Position numbers and translations under genes: made by a program. A DNA stretch of 64,000 nt. It comes from Lactarius indigo (taxonomy: Eukaryota; Basidiomycota; Agaricomycetes; Russulales; Russulaceae). The DNA lies in NCBI GenBank assembly GCA_025766275.1, contig JAFKAC010000004.1, positions 868,001 through 932,000 on the forward strand, given 5' to 3'. Under the pieces are notes generated by a model that saw nothing but the letters and a program-made list of their open reading frames with translations, did no database searches and was not told where the DNA came from. Below, piece after piece: positions 10,633 to 21,967 of the stretch. Every line of letters begins with the position of its first letter. Within the stretch, counting starts at the first letter, position 1.

Positions 10633-13229
10633 ATGTTCTGTACGCTACAGTAATCATAATGTACTTGAGGCCGACTTAAGGCTGCTGCAGTAGATGGTGA
10701 TGCTCATTCAGTCCGAGTTAACTCACATTGGAACGTTTCAGGGCCTGCCTCTGGGAGGTGACACCTAGCCTCGGCTATTTACTATACCTGTCCGCACGTG
10801 AGCCTCAGCTTACAGTACTTCTCGTAAATTCCTATTGCATGTTGGCGACTGGAGACCGGCTTTGTATTATGTACTGCCCCGGAATAAAATCGATTCAAAA
10901 AAAAAAAAAGTTTCAGGGCTCGTTTCGAAAAGGTATCAAGCAAGGTTATTACTGGTGACTGGTCAGTATCAACTTGGGTATCGAGGGACGTATGCACTTA
11001 TGTCTTCTCTGCCTTGAAACAAATGATGCTCCCCAGCACAACATTCTCTGCGAAGAAGACATCTAAAAAAGAAGCACACTCCTATAACATTACTGTATCA
11101 CACGGTGGGTGATACTGTAAGGGAAACACACGAGCTCGCCATGGAGCTCGCGAAAGAAGGAGTATGTCACGTGGTCATTTGGGACCTCTGAGTTCACGTG
11201 AACGACCCTCCATGTTCTCGTTCTCCGAGTCATACACTCATAGTCAGGTCGTCACGCTCATTCGCTCATTTAGGAGAGACACACATATGGACTCTTCTTC
11301 ACGACGTTGTTGTCACATTTACAGGCACGGAAACGGGCTCCGAGTTAGGGCCGCAATCGCAGAGCTCTGACTGAATCGGTCTGGGATCCAGATTACAGGC
11401 ACCCACCCAGCTCTGTAGCGTCCCCTCAGTTCCCAAAGTTCGCCACTTCCACCGCGATGAATCTGGCCCTCGCAGCTAGTAACGAATTACTATGTCGGAC
11501 TCGAAACCATGGACGCCTTACAGGTCGAGCTGAACAAACAGAAATGGAGAGGCAGGAGTCGTCGGTTGAGTGATCACAGCTGCCAGTAATCCTCGAGTGG
11601 GGCCTTTTCACTCTAACCCCTACAAAGTACAATGCGGGAAGATCAAGGCCGTTAGATCAAGGCCGTTAGAGCCGACTCTGCCAGTACTTTCGTATTTGGG
11701 GACTTATGCAGACCCGGCTGAACAGACCGCGTCTCCACTGTAGGGTATCAGCACTATCAGCATCGGCACCCGCCTAACACCATTAGAGAGATACGAGAAT
11801 TGTGCACCATCAGAAGGGATAACTCGCCGATAACATTTTGGCAAGAAGCTTACTGAATGCCATAATTTTCGTGACATTACGTGTAAGATGCTCTTCGGGA
11901 TCTATATAGCGATCAATCGATTAACGTCAGCCCTATTGTTTCTGTCAATTGGGCCTAAATTTGGCAACCAACCAAGCGGTGGCAGCCTGGCAGTCCGGAG
12001 CAGGCACGTCCCCCTCCATCCAAGTAACTTACTGTGGGTAACACAGATGCTCGTCTCGGCAACCCAGGCGGTAATACTCTTTGACTGATCAGCGAGAATT
12101 TGTTGCGCCCATCGCTTCCTTGTGGGTATTATCTGTCTTTTTTACGATCCGAACGGGAGTCATCTGATCCAGCTGCACCCGAGTCAGCAGGAATGGAGGA
12201 CTGGAATGGGCATGACATTTCATTGCGCCAGGAAGCCAAAGGTGAGTGAGCGCAGCAAATGAGTACAATGTGCTCAATCACGAATTTGAGTGAAATTCGC
12301 CAAGGGTCAGGTCGGCTCGGTCAATAAACGTTCGCCGGCAATTTTTGACCATCACAATATAGAGGAGCAAATACGGTACTGTGGGTCCTGATAGAGAAAA
12401 AAGTACTGTACCAATCAAGCCAAGTCACCTCATACCATGAGGCTTCCGCTGCTACAGAAACGATTCTCAATGAGCGATATCTTACGAAATAGGGAGTTGT
12501 CAGAGCCTCCGCAAAACTGGACATCGGCATACCTAACTTCGCTGGCCCATACAGTTCAGGACTGACACTTTCCGATCCTTGAATAATATACCTCTGTTCT
12601 TGCTTCTGCCCTTCTCTAAGTTCTCTAACGATCGGGCAGCCGCCTCTCCCCTCAGCTGAGCAGAAGGCGCAGACACGAAGGCCGGAGAATCACCGTTTAG
12701 TTTCAGCAAAAAGGGGAAAGGGTTGGGCCATCCTAGCTGTCATTCATTCAGCGGTGCAGAAGCCTTCCAAGCAGGCTTCCTAGTCGTGTTCGGCGTCAGC
12801 CAGAAGAGCATCATGGGACCAGTTGACTCAGAACCGGAGATATGATATACGAATGACTCTGGGCGCACCTCGATTTTGAATCAACAAGATTTAATCACCC
12901 AAGGAATTCCAAATTGTACAACGGTTGCTCCAGCACGGCGCATTCTTAAGCGGATCGGCCGATAGGTTAAAGTTCGTTCTGAGGGCCCGTTTCCCACTTG
13001 TCCCAAGAGAGCCTGCTTCCACAATATTCTGCTGCCGTATGTGAAACCTCGCTCCACGCAGATGGGTCGATGAGATAGCCTTGAATGAAAATTGAGGGAC
13101 CGATAGTTGCTATTTTACTGTTCCGTAACTGTAAAATTATTCTGGATAAAGGATACCGTAATTATTCTCGATTTTTATTTACCAAATATTTAATCACCGT
13201 TGTTGACTTTTCGCCGCTAACTCCATCCC
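10633..13229. other. Long gene-poor stretch
   Basis: I see no recognisable gene. The stretch has only short frames, a 13-base A-run near 10897 and a 14-bp tandem duplication at 11641-11668. It separates the single-copy genes on the left from the amplified MFS/GTPase region. Confidence 0.45.
11641..11668. repeat. Two-copy 14-bp tandem repeat
   Basis: GATCAAGGCCGTTA occurs twice back to back. It is a small local duplication with no evident function. Confidence 0.8.
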
Positions 13230-13640
13230 TCTTGGTCTCCATGCAAAACACCAGCGGTGATGGCGGCTACAGCCGCGTTTTCTTTCTGGGTACTCAACCA
13301 AAAGCATACGTAACTTACGCATATTGCGAACACGCTTCGGATGAGAAAGTCCAGAACACGTAGCCGAGGTCTGCGATTGAGTGATATCAGGTACGTTTGC
13401 CTTTGCTGTAGTTTGGTCTTGGGAAACAATGGCAAGAAATGCTTTCGGGTAGAGCGCAATTGCGTAAAGTGCAGATAGAATGGAAGAAGAACGAGACCGC
13501 AACCACGAGTCACGGGACTGAGGACAACAGGAGCCAATCCACTTCTCTGTTTGTACACGTCAAGTGGTACAAGTTCTCCGGCCATCAAGGGATTAATCGA
13601 GGATTTCTAGATCATTGTATACTGACATCCGCATGACAAG
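13230..13640 (+). repeat. Upstream repeat of MFS A (family R1)
   Basis: This stretch shares ordered similarity with 17200-17640, 34240-34570 and 56240-56640, each upstream of an MFS gene. Shared landmarks include a CAGCCGAGG-like block, GCTTTC-GGTA-CGCA, AATGGAA-AAGA-C, ACCACGGGT-CGGGAC and a final GATGACAAGTCC-like block. It is presumably promoter-proximal sequence copied together with the transporter genes. Minus-strand frames through it are not conserved with start codons. Confidence 0.6.
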
Positions 13641-13839
13641 TCCTGGGGCCCAACGATTAGACGACTCTTGCCAAAACAGGGAGGTGGGGACTTTTGATAT
13701 TCCCCAAAAATGGCACTCAACGTTACGTGTAGGGACATGCCTGTCACTCCAGGGGCAACATAACTGAGTTCGAGTCTTTTTTTCCTAGAGCGAATATGCC
13801 TCGGAAATCACCACCACTCTGGCTTGTGTCACTGTTATC

Positions 13840-13845
13840 TATAAA
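13840..13845 (+). promoter_or_regulatory. TATA box of MFS A
   Basis: TATAAA followed by TTTTC lies 50 bp before the ATG. The same element recurs upstream of the other MFS paralogs. Confidence 0.65.
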
Positions 13846-13889
13846 TTTTCATCGTGTCGGCGTGGCACCTCGTCGGAACCCACACTCCA

Positions 13890-15656
13890 ATGCCCCCCGA
13901 GAGGTCTCAGGGTACTATCGACGAAGAAACACCTCTCCTCCACGATGGAAATGTACCACGAAAGGAAACACCTCTTCCAGTTACCCAGATCGTCGTCCTG
14001 CTCTTGTTACAGCTCGCTGAACCCCTCACCTCTCTCTCCATCAACCCCTACATAAACCAGGTGCGCTCTTCAAATTCCCATTACATAGGTCGTCAGTAAC
14101 GTCCGTCTCAGCTTATCAGTGAGCTCCCAGTTGTTGGTGGTGACGAAAGAAAGGTCGGATACTATGCAGGGTTCATAGTATGTCTCGTCCCTTCTCCGCT
14201 CTTCCGTGGCGCGCTGACGGTATTCATAGGTATCCTTGTATTTTGCTGCTGAAGCGGTTACAGTGCTCCAATGGAGCCGCCTTTCCGACTACGTAGGCCG
14301 CAAGCCTGTACTCTTATGTGGCCTTCTAGGTACCATTGTCGCGAGCATCCTGTTTGGCCTTTCCCGCTCTTTCACGGCGCTAGTATTTAGGTGTGTCCTT
14401 AGATTCTGGAGAATCGTTCGCTCTAACTGTGTTTGATAGCCGTTGTTTGCATGGCATGCTTAATGGGAACATCGGTGTCATGAAGAGCATGATGGCGGAG
14501 CTCACTGACGAAACCAACATGGCACGAGGCTTCTCATTAATACCAGTAACTTGGGCTGTCGGTGGCACCATAGGGTTTGGTATATCACTCCTTTTCTTGT
14601 TCTTTTGGCTAATATCCGGACCCATAGGCCCTTCGTCGGTGGTGTTCTATCACGGCCACAGGATCATTGGCCAAATGTCTTCTCGCATCCTTTCTGGGGA
14701 GAATACCCATACTTCCTACCATGTCTCGCCACCGCTGCATATTCTCTCCTATCATTTATTCTGGCTGCGATTTTCTTGAAAGAGGTTGGCTCTATGCTCT
14801 TTCAGGAAGCGCTCTGCTCACGCACTCGTCTAGACTGTGAATAGCGACCCCATCCTGAAGCCCAACACCGAAGTCAACTCGGACCTTGCCCGATTGGGAG
14901 CCAGAGAAATATTGGATGGACCTGTGAATGACACAGAGAAACCGGTACCATTGCGCGCTCTGCTAACGAGACCAGTCGTGGTATCAGTCGCGAATTACAG
15001 CATGATCGGGCTGTTCGAGATGACGGCTGGAGTCCTTATCCCGCTCATCTGGTCGACGTCGGTCGAATTTGGTGGGCTCGGGATGAGTCCTGCGTCTATT
15101 GGTTTATGGATGGCAGCATATGGGTGCATGAACGGCATCTTTCAATTCGTCGCCTTCCCGCGCGTCCTCCGGCGCCTCGGCCCGCGGCGCATCTTCATCG
15201 CCAGCATCCTCTGTTTTTTCCCAGTCTATATGATATTCCCCTTCGAGAACCTAGCGCTTCGTCATTCTAGTCACGGAACGAGTGCAGTAGCAGGGCTGCT
15301 CATCATTCTGCAGCTCTCAGCGATAGGTCTCTCTGACATGGGATTCAGTAAGTTACTCAGCACCTTGTTTCGCGAACCGTTACTGAAGTGACGCGGATCT
15401 ATAAGGTGCGGTATTTATGTACATATGTTCTGCCGCCCCCAACAAGCGGTCTCTCGGCGCTACGAATGGAGTCGCGCAGACAATGGTCTCAATTCAGCGC
15501 ACGGTCGGACCAGCTACTGCTGCGTCGTTATTTGCATTCTCATTGGACAACAATATTTTGGGGGGACACTTTGCGTATGTCGTGCTGCACGCTATTGTGT
15601 GGGTTGGGCTGGGCGTCGCTATGCAGCTTCCGAAAAACACGTGGAAACATAAGTAG
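13890..15656 (+). CDS. MFS transporter, paralog A
   Basis: This is a 12-helix-type major facilitator superfamily permease of the fungal general-substrate (Tet/ZIF-like) branch, acting at the plasma or vacuolar membrane. The substrate is unknown. Exons are 13890-14060, 14112-14177, 14230-14390, 14440-14574, 14628-14784, 14834-15347 and 15406-15656, giving 484 aa. The cytosolic N-terminus carries an acidic dileucine-like EETPLLHDG. The MFS signature between helices 2 and 3 reads SRLSDYVGRKPVLL. The conserved R-C-L-x-G-M-L-N-G-N-I-G-V-M-K-S segment follows. A long polar loop (exon 6 start) separates the two halves. It is intact and is the most divergent member of the local family. The start follows a TATA box by 50 bp. 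Confidence 0.93.
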
Positions 15657-16139
15657 TAGTAGATTTACGAAAAAGCGCAGGTCGAATTCGACGCGCATGA
15701 CCTTGTACGATCTCAGACGATTTCATAATACATAGAGGACAAGAACATTATTCTTTCACATTTGTCCTTCGTTTGATCCCCGCTGTTGCTTGGCCCCGGT
15801 CTTGTTTCCAACGTGTATGCGTACCCATCCTTTCGAGCACGTGGGGTACAGATACATCCTGGTCACTTCACGATCGCAATCCAGACATCGTCTTGGATAT
15901 CGTAACTTACTATTACGATCACATTCGGCCCTTGATTCGGTCCTGCCAAAGTCACATGCACACAAGCATGCACAGGCCCATCAAGGCGGCGGGCAAGGCG
16001 GCAGGACTGTATCTATTGGTTTGCTTTTTTGCAAGGTGCTTTGAGCTGGCTTAGAATTCATTGTATGATGACTATGATCACCGACTGTGGATGTTATATA
16101 GCAGAAGATTCGCCATAAGACCCAATATAAGACCGGGCA

Positions 16140-16990
16140 GGTCTATGTGGCCCGAGGAGGTTTCCCGGGCCGATCGTACGGTCCGCTGTTGCCGGGAGCA
16201 ACGCATGTCGACGTTCACCGTTTTCAACTTGGTTTTCAACTTGGTTTTCAACCTTGTTTTCAACAGTGCTCCACCATGGCTTTCGTGGTAGACTGCATGC
16301 GCTTTCCGCAATAACACACACGGAGACAATTCCGACCAAGATTCTAACTGTGCATCCTTGTAGATGGTCTGTAAAGAAATCATGTGCAACTCGATGCGCA
16401 AACACCTGTTGCAAGACGGGAAGTAACATAGTGTAAGCAAGAAATGCGGACATGCGTCGCACTTTACAGGGTGGGTCCTCAAATTTTGCAACCGCATTTC
16501 GGAAATGTGGAATCAAAATGCGGAATCAAAATGTGACAGGATGCGCCAACTTTGAATGGACTTAATGGACCCCCAGTGTTCACGACTTCAAGTTCAGTTG
16601 GTTATGAACATCGCATCCTTGATCGCATCGAGTGGGAGATCACGCCTCTTCTTCAGTCCAGGACAACAAGTTTAACTGAAGGGATTAGCCCCACTCCTGA
16701 CGATTTCTTGTTCCTATAGGTTATGCTCTGTTGAGCTCCAGCTGGTGACAGCTCGCACGGATGCATTGAACTCATCGGAGATTCGGGATGCCTTGCAGGA
16801 TCCCACTGTGTATCAAACAGGGCTACTCTTACCTATATCGGTGATGGCGATCCAAAGGCTACACCAAGTTATATATTTCCTTGTCAGTCTCATCCTTCCC
16901 CTGGTTTTTGGAGACGAGACTAAAGACGAGACTCACCTTTGGTGATGAAATGGGAACACCAGCGTGGCACATTTTACTGTAACTATGGGT
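16140..16990 (+). repeat. Diverged copy of the 23.0-23.5 kb segment (relic X, 3' part)
   Basis: Blocks shared with 23020-23490 include TACGGTCCGCTG-GCCGGGAGCAACG, CGACG-TC-CCGTTTTCAA, CTTCTTC--CCAGGACAA, GAAGGGATTAGCC, CATCGGAGATTC-GGATGC, TCCTTCCCCTGGTTTT and CCAGCGTGGCAC. Both are full of stops, so this looks like a dead gene rather than a live one. The family is not recognised. Confidence 0.6.
16221..16268 (+). repeat. 12-bp minisatellite, four units
   Basis: Four consecutive units of TTTTCAACTTGG (the third and fourth slightly changed) sit inside the relic X copy. The related locus at 23.1 kb has a single TTTTCAAG at this place, so the expansion is local. Confidence 0.85.
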
Positions 16991-17082
16991 TACTGATGCA
17001 CTGGTAGGGGAAACCCACCCGTGCTACGTACCGCGTACCAACGTTCCCTGCAACTTCCAAGAGTACAGTATTATTACCCCGA

Positions 17083-17160
17083 CCGAGACGGGTGATTTTT
17101 AATTTTGATCCGATTGATATTCCGGGAGAGATAATTAGTTGGTAAGTACTTAACTGTTAA
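17083..17160 (+). repeat. Short dispersed repeat (family R2), copy 1
   Basis: It shares a TTTGATCC-ATTG-ATATTCCGG core and a TTAGTTGGTAAGTA-TT end with 42130-42245 and 56085-56170. The function is unknown. Confidence 0.55.
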
Positions 17161-17199
17161 AGTACTCTCTAGGTGTTATTAGTAATATTTTAGTCACTG

Positions 17200-17640
17200 T
17201 AACCGTTGACCGCCACTCGTATACCCGGGCCGATGGTATCCTGCGGAAGCGTCTGCGTCGGTGGTGGCAATGGTACGCTTCCTATTCGAGAAAATCCAAA
17301 ACATGCAGCCGAGGTCTGCAACGGAGTGAGGTCAGGACTCAGGTGCTTGATCCGGTGCATCTACCTGTGCTACAATTTTCCTGAAAAGTATTAGCGAGAA
17401 TCGCTTTCTGGTAGCGCACAGTGCCAAAGAATGGAACAAGAGCAAGGCCACAACCACGGGTTGCGGGACCTTGTGCGGGACCGAGGAAAAATACTTCAAG
17501 GAGACAACCTCGGAGACAACCCACCGCTCTGTAAGTGGTCAAATCGCAGGTACTAATATTTCCACCTGGGGGCCGTCATGGAATCATTCGAGTTTCATCA
17601 ACTATCGTAACTTATACCGATATTAGGATGACAATGGCGC
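17200..17640 (+). repeat. Upstream repeat of MFS B (family R1)
   Basis: It is related to 13230-13640, 34240-34570 and 56240-56640 in the same order of blocks. The closest match is 56240-56640, in line with MFS B and MFS G being the closest transporter pair. Confidence 0.6.
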
Positions 17641-17816
17641 ATCGTGCCAAGACGAAACTTCCCAAAACAGGGAGGAGGTGCTTCGATATCAATACTCGAC
17701 GCTACGTGTGGGGACAAGATTGTCATGACAGAGACCTTTTCTTCCGAGTCCTCGGGCGAATAGGCCTCCGGATTCATCATTGCGCTGGCTTCCATTTCAC
17801 CATTATCCTGTATCTG

Positions 17817-17822
17817 TATAAA
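17817..17822 (+). promoter_or_regulatory. TATA box of MFS B
   Basis: TATAAA lies 53 bp before the ATG at 17870, matching the promoter layout of the other paralogs. Confidence 0.6.
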
Positions 17823-17869
17823 GTTTTGTTGTATGGGCGTGGAGCCTCATTGGAACCTAGCACGCTCCG

Positions 17870-19693
17870 ATGTCCCCCAAGAGGTTCCAAGGCACTCCTG
17901 AATCTGAGGAAGAAACGCCCCTCCTGCATGATGGAAATGCACCACGAACGAAAACACCTCTTCCTATTGCCCAGGTGGCCATCTTGTTGTTGTTACAGCT
18001 CTGTGAACCCATCACGTCTCTGTCGATTAAACCCTACATAAACCAGGTACGTTCATTAATTCCCACTACACGGGTTATCGGTAACGTCTACCTCAGCTTG
18101 TCAGCGAGCTACCAGTCGTTGATGGCGATGAAAGAAAGGTTGGATACTATGCAGGGCTCATAGTATGTCTCGTCTCTTCACTTCTCATCCGAGTCCACCG
18201 ACGGTATTTATAGGTGTCCTTGTATTTTGCTGCTGAGGCAGTCACTATTCTCCAATGGAGCCGTCTTTCTGACAACGTAGGCCGCAAGCCTGTACTCTTA
18301 TTCGGCCTTCTAGGTACCATTGTCTCAAGCATCCTTTTTGGGCTTTCCCGCTCTTTCTCGGCGCTTGTCTTCAGGTGTGTTGACTTGAATCCGTGGAGTA
18401 GTTCACTCTATCTGAATGAACCTAGCCGGTGTTTGAATGGTATTCTTAATGGGAACACTGGTGTCATGAAGAGCATGATGGCGGAGCTCACTGATGAAAC
18501 CAACATGGCACAAGGCTTTTCGCTAATAACAGTTACTTGGGCTGTCGGTGGCACCATAGGGTTTGATATATCACACCTTTCCTTGGGTCGTTAGCTAATA
18601 TCCTGGCCTACAGGCCTTTCATTGGCGGTGTGCTATCGAGGCCACAAGATCGTTGGCCAAACATCTTCTCGCATCCTTTCTGGGGCCAGTATCCATACTT
18701 CCTGCCATGTCTCGCCACCGCTACGTATGCTCTCCTATCATTTTCTTTGGCCGCGATTTTCTTGGAGGAGGTTGGCTTCTCCACTTGCAATGGAGTGCCG
18801 TGCTTACAAGCTCGCCTAGACCGTGAATAGTGACCCCGTCATGAAGCCTAACACCGAGGTCAACTCGATCCTTCTACCAGTTGGAGAGGGAGAAATATTG
18901 GATAGACCTGTGAAGGACACAGAGAAGCCGGTACCATTGCGTGCTCTGCTAACGAGACCAGTCGTGGTAACGGTTGTGAATTACTGCATGATTGCACTGT
19001 TCGATATGGCGGCTGGAGCTCTCATACCGCTCGTCTGGTCGACGTCAGTTGAGTTTGGTGGACTCAGCATGAGTCCCACGTCTATTGGTCTGTGGATGGC
19101 AGTATATGGGTCTATCAACTGCGTCGTTCAACTCGTAGCCTTCCCGCGCCTAGTCGGGCGCTTCGGCCCGCAGCGCGTTTTTATTGCCAGCATCATCCTT
19201 TTTTTCCCAGTGTACATCTTACTTCCCTCCGAGAACTTGGCGTTACGCCATTCCAGTCGTGGCCTGAACCTGGCAGTAGGACTGCTCATCACGCTGCAGA
19301 TCTTGGCAATCTCTTTCTCTGACATGGGATTCAGTAAGTCGCTCAGGACCTTACATTTTTCGCGGTCACTGAAGCGGAGCGGATCGATCAGGCGCGATAT
19401 TTATGTACATATCCTCTGCTGCACCCAACAAGCGGTCACTCGGCGCTACGAATGGACTTGCGCAGATGATGGTCTCGATTCAGCGCACGATCGGACCAGC
19501 TGCTGCCGCTTCCCTTTTTGCATTCTCACTGGACAACAATATTTTGGGCGGAAATTTTGCGTATGTCGTGCTGCTCGCCCTCGTATGGGTTGGAATAGGA
19601 ATGGCCGTGCAGCTTCCAAGGAACCTGTGGGAGCATGATAAATTTATGAGAAATGGCAGGTCGGGTCTGATGCACACTGACACTGAATCTTAG
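17870..19693 (+). CDS. MFS transporter, paralog B
   Basis: This is a major facilitator permease of the same family as paralog A, substrate unknown. Exons are 17870-18046, 18097-18162, 18214-18374, 18426-18560, 18614-18770, 18820-19333 and 19392-19693, giving 503 aa. The middle exon sizes equal those of every other paralog (66, 161, 135, 157 nt). The signature loop reads SRLSDNVGRKPVLL. It shares EFGGLSMSP and an AAGAL-PLVW helix 7 with paralog G rather than with its neighbours. The C-terminus is about 15 residues longer than in the others (ends HTDTES) because the usual stop is lost. The frame is intact throughout. Confidence 0.93.
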
Positions 19694-20826
19694 ACAGATT
19701 TATACAGTATAGTACAGAGGACGACCATACTCATATTATTATTTCACCGTTATCGTTTGGCCACGACCCTGTTCCAAACGCCCACAACCAATATTTACTT
19801 CCCCATGCCTGCCCTTTCCTCTGCACGTACGTGTGAGGCGGGGTCGTCTGAAAATGGTCTAACTCGACTTTTGGGTCATCGTACTTTGGAGCTTATGCCT
19901 GAGTCCACTCGGGTTCCATTCCGCCAAAGTCGCAGCATCTTCAAATCGGCCAGACTGAATTTTTTTTTTCTCTCGGAAAGCGCTTTGATTCTGGGAGCTG
20001 ATTTCCTCTATTTGTAAGTACTGATTATCAACGCAGCATAGCAGAAGATTTACCATCGGCCCTGTCGAGCACATGTGCGACTTGGCCACTGGCAAGCTAG
20101 AGTCTGTATGACTTGGAGGATATATCCCCAACCTCCCTCAGTCCCTCAGAGGGAGTGGCACGCCAGTAGGCCCATGCTACTTGTTCTAGTACCTAGCCAA
20201 TTTTGAGCCGTCCGTTACCAACTTTCCAGTTACAGTGCGTTATTCTCCTTTGTCTTGCTGCTGGCCAACCTTTCGATCTAATTTCAGGTGTCCGAGAATC
20301 CAAAAAAAAATGCATGGGCCCATGCCTTCCTTTTCTTATGACCCAGCTTGAAGGCACCATTCGTTCAAGTTCTGCTTGACCCTACTTAGGGTATTTCACA
20401 CCCATGAGCTTGGACGATGGAGTCAGTGAAGTAACAAGTCCTGGACCTATACGGCCCTCCAATCTCAAGCGTCCTTTTTGGCCGTCCCGTTCTTTCTTGG
20501 CGCTTGTCTTCAGGTGTGTTCGGTTTGGATCCGGGGAATGGTTCACTCTAACCGCGTGAGCCTAGCCGCTGATACTTAGTAGGAACACTTGTGTCATGAA
20601 GAGAGCAATGGTGGAGCTACAAAACTGATGAAGCGAACAGTCTGAGTTCCGTTATCCAGGTGGAAGTTCATTTGTAGCTTACAGCTGTTTTCATAACATA
20701 TGGCGGGTCAGTTTTCGCGTAGCCCAGCGGTCATCCAAAACTCATGAGCGGGGTTCGTAGTTAAGTGGACAAGAGAATTGGGTTATCATACAGAATTGGG
20801 GTTATAGAATAGTTATCTCCGTTGTC
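19694..20826. other. Intergenic region with MFS relic and transposon flank
   Basis: It contains the 3' flank shared with MFS A, a short MFS relic (20459-20640) and the probable left end of the DDE transposon near 20717. Nothing else is recognised. Confidence 0.5.
20459..20640 (+). pseudogene. MFS transporter fragment (end of exon 3, intron 3, start of exon 4)
   Basis: The sequence GGCGCTTGTCTTCAGGTGTG matches the exon 3 donor of the MFS paralogs. An intron-like stretch and CTAGCCG follow, then a degraded version of the exon 4 segment around GTGTCATGAAGAG with indels. Only about 180 bp survive. It marks an eighth, destroyed transporter copy upstream of the first giant GTPase gene. Confidence 0.75.
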
Positions 20827-21967
20827 ATGCTCGGCAGCTTACTCCCTTCCATTGTCGTCCCTTCCAAACCCTCAACAATGGTCCGGTACTCCAATGACAT
20901 TAAGGAGTTGGCCTTATCAATGTCACATCGGGGACTGCGTGACTCAGAAATCCATGAGCTCACTGGAATCAGTATACGGTCGCTCGAGAGATACCGCAGC
21001 ACACATCGCAGGATAGGAGTGGTATCTTCACCACCACCAATTAACAATGGTCGGCCACGTATTCTCACTGCTATTCAAGTGAAGGTATGTCTGCAATATA
21101 CGGGTTCTGGGTGTTGTCTAACTGCTACAGTTTCTTTGTGGTTCTGTTGAGCGCCAGCCTGACACTTCACTCATGGAGCTGCAGGTGGCGCTTCAGGAAG
21201 TGTGTGGCGTTGAGGTATCGCTTCCAACCATTATGCGTTCCCTCCGAAGGAAGGGATACACAAGGAAAATGGTGCGTACATCTTCAATCTATTGGCCCCA
21301 ACATTCTCATCAACATCGTTGACAGCTCACACGTTGCGCTCTTGAGCGTAATGAGCAAGACCGTGAGGCGTATATGGCCCTCATCACTGCCCATTTCCGT
21401 CCAGAACAACTTGTCTTTGCCGATGAGAGCCATTTCAATCGACTCACCCTGAGGAGGCCGTATGCGTGGTCTATGCGTGGCGAGCGTGCATGCCGCTATG
21501 AGTTTTTCCTTCGTGGTAAAAAGTACTCGATGTTACCTGCTATTTCCCTGGACGGCATTTTGCACCTTGAAGTCGTTGAGAACGCCATTACCGGCGACAT
21601 TTTTCGTCAATTTGTTGAAAGCCTTCTCCCTCGCATGAACAAATGGCCACTCCCTAATTCGGTCCTTATCATCGACAACGCAGCCATTCACAAGGTGGCT
21701 GGAATTCGTGAACTGGTTGAGGGGCATGGCTCGCGCCTCATTTACCTCCCCACATATTCACCAGATTTCAACCCAATTGAACTCGCATTCTCATCCATCA
21801 AGGCCTGGCTGCGTGCGAATCGTGCTCGCGTCAATGCCGATCTCGAGTCTGGTAATGGCAATGTGTACCATGCATTCTGGGCGGCCGTCTACTCTGTCAC
21901 AGCAGACGACGCAAAGGGCTGGTACAAGCACTGTGGGTACCAGGTCCCTCTTCAAGTCCCTCCTTAG
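20827..21967 (+). mobile_element. IS630/Tc1-mariner-type DDE transposase gene, intact, 2 introns
   Basis: Exons 20827-21084, 21131-21271 and 21326-21967 give 346 aa, or 329 aa if translation starts at the better-placed ATG 20878. An N-terminal helix-turn-helix region (LTGISIRSLERY) is followed by a linker and a DDE_3-type catalytic core. The three catalytic residues sit in FADESHFN, LIIDNAAIHK and SPDFNPIELAFS. The second Asp and the Glu are 34 residues apart (DD34E). The frame is uninterrupted, so the enzyme may still be active. A 10-bp inverted pair (GCGTAGCCCA at 20717-20726, its complement at 22056-22065) could be the inner part of terminal repeats, but the ends are not proven. The element sits between MFS B and the first giant GTPase gene. 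Confidence 0.9.

Larger units (their letters stand above)
15657..17199. other. Intergenic region with relic sequence and duplicated flank
   Basis: The 3' flank of MFS A (about 15740-16100) is related to the 3' flank of MFS B (about 19740-20140). From about 16140 to 16990 a decayed copy of the 23.0-23.5 kb segment follows. No intact gene is seen. Confidence 0.5.

Noticed and set aside
10633..13229. Search for tRNA or other RNA genes
   Set aside because: No cloverleaf with B-box-like sequence could be supported by eye here or elsewhere in the window.
13217..13588. Minus-strand frame in the R1 repeat upstream of MFS A, with similar frames at 17339-17542, 34222-34545 and 56346-56549
   Set aside because: Short similar peptides occur because the DNA is duplicated. 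Starts, lengths and frames are not conserved and stops interrupt them, so a coding role is not supported.
18823..19638. 271-codon frame running through the last intron of MFS B
   Set aside because: The part after 19333 is intron and wrong-frame exon 7. Splicing to 19392 restores the conserved C-terminus seen in all paralogs.
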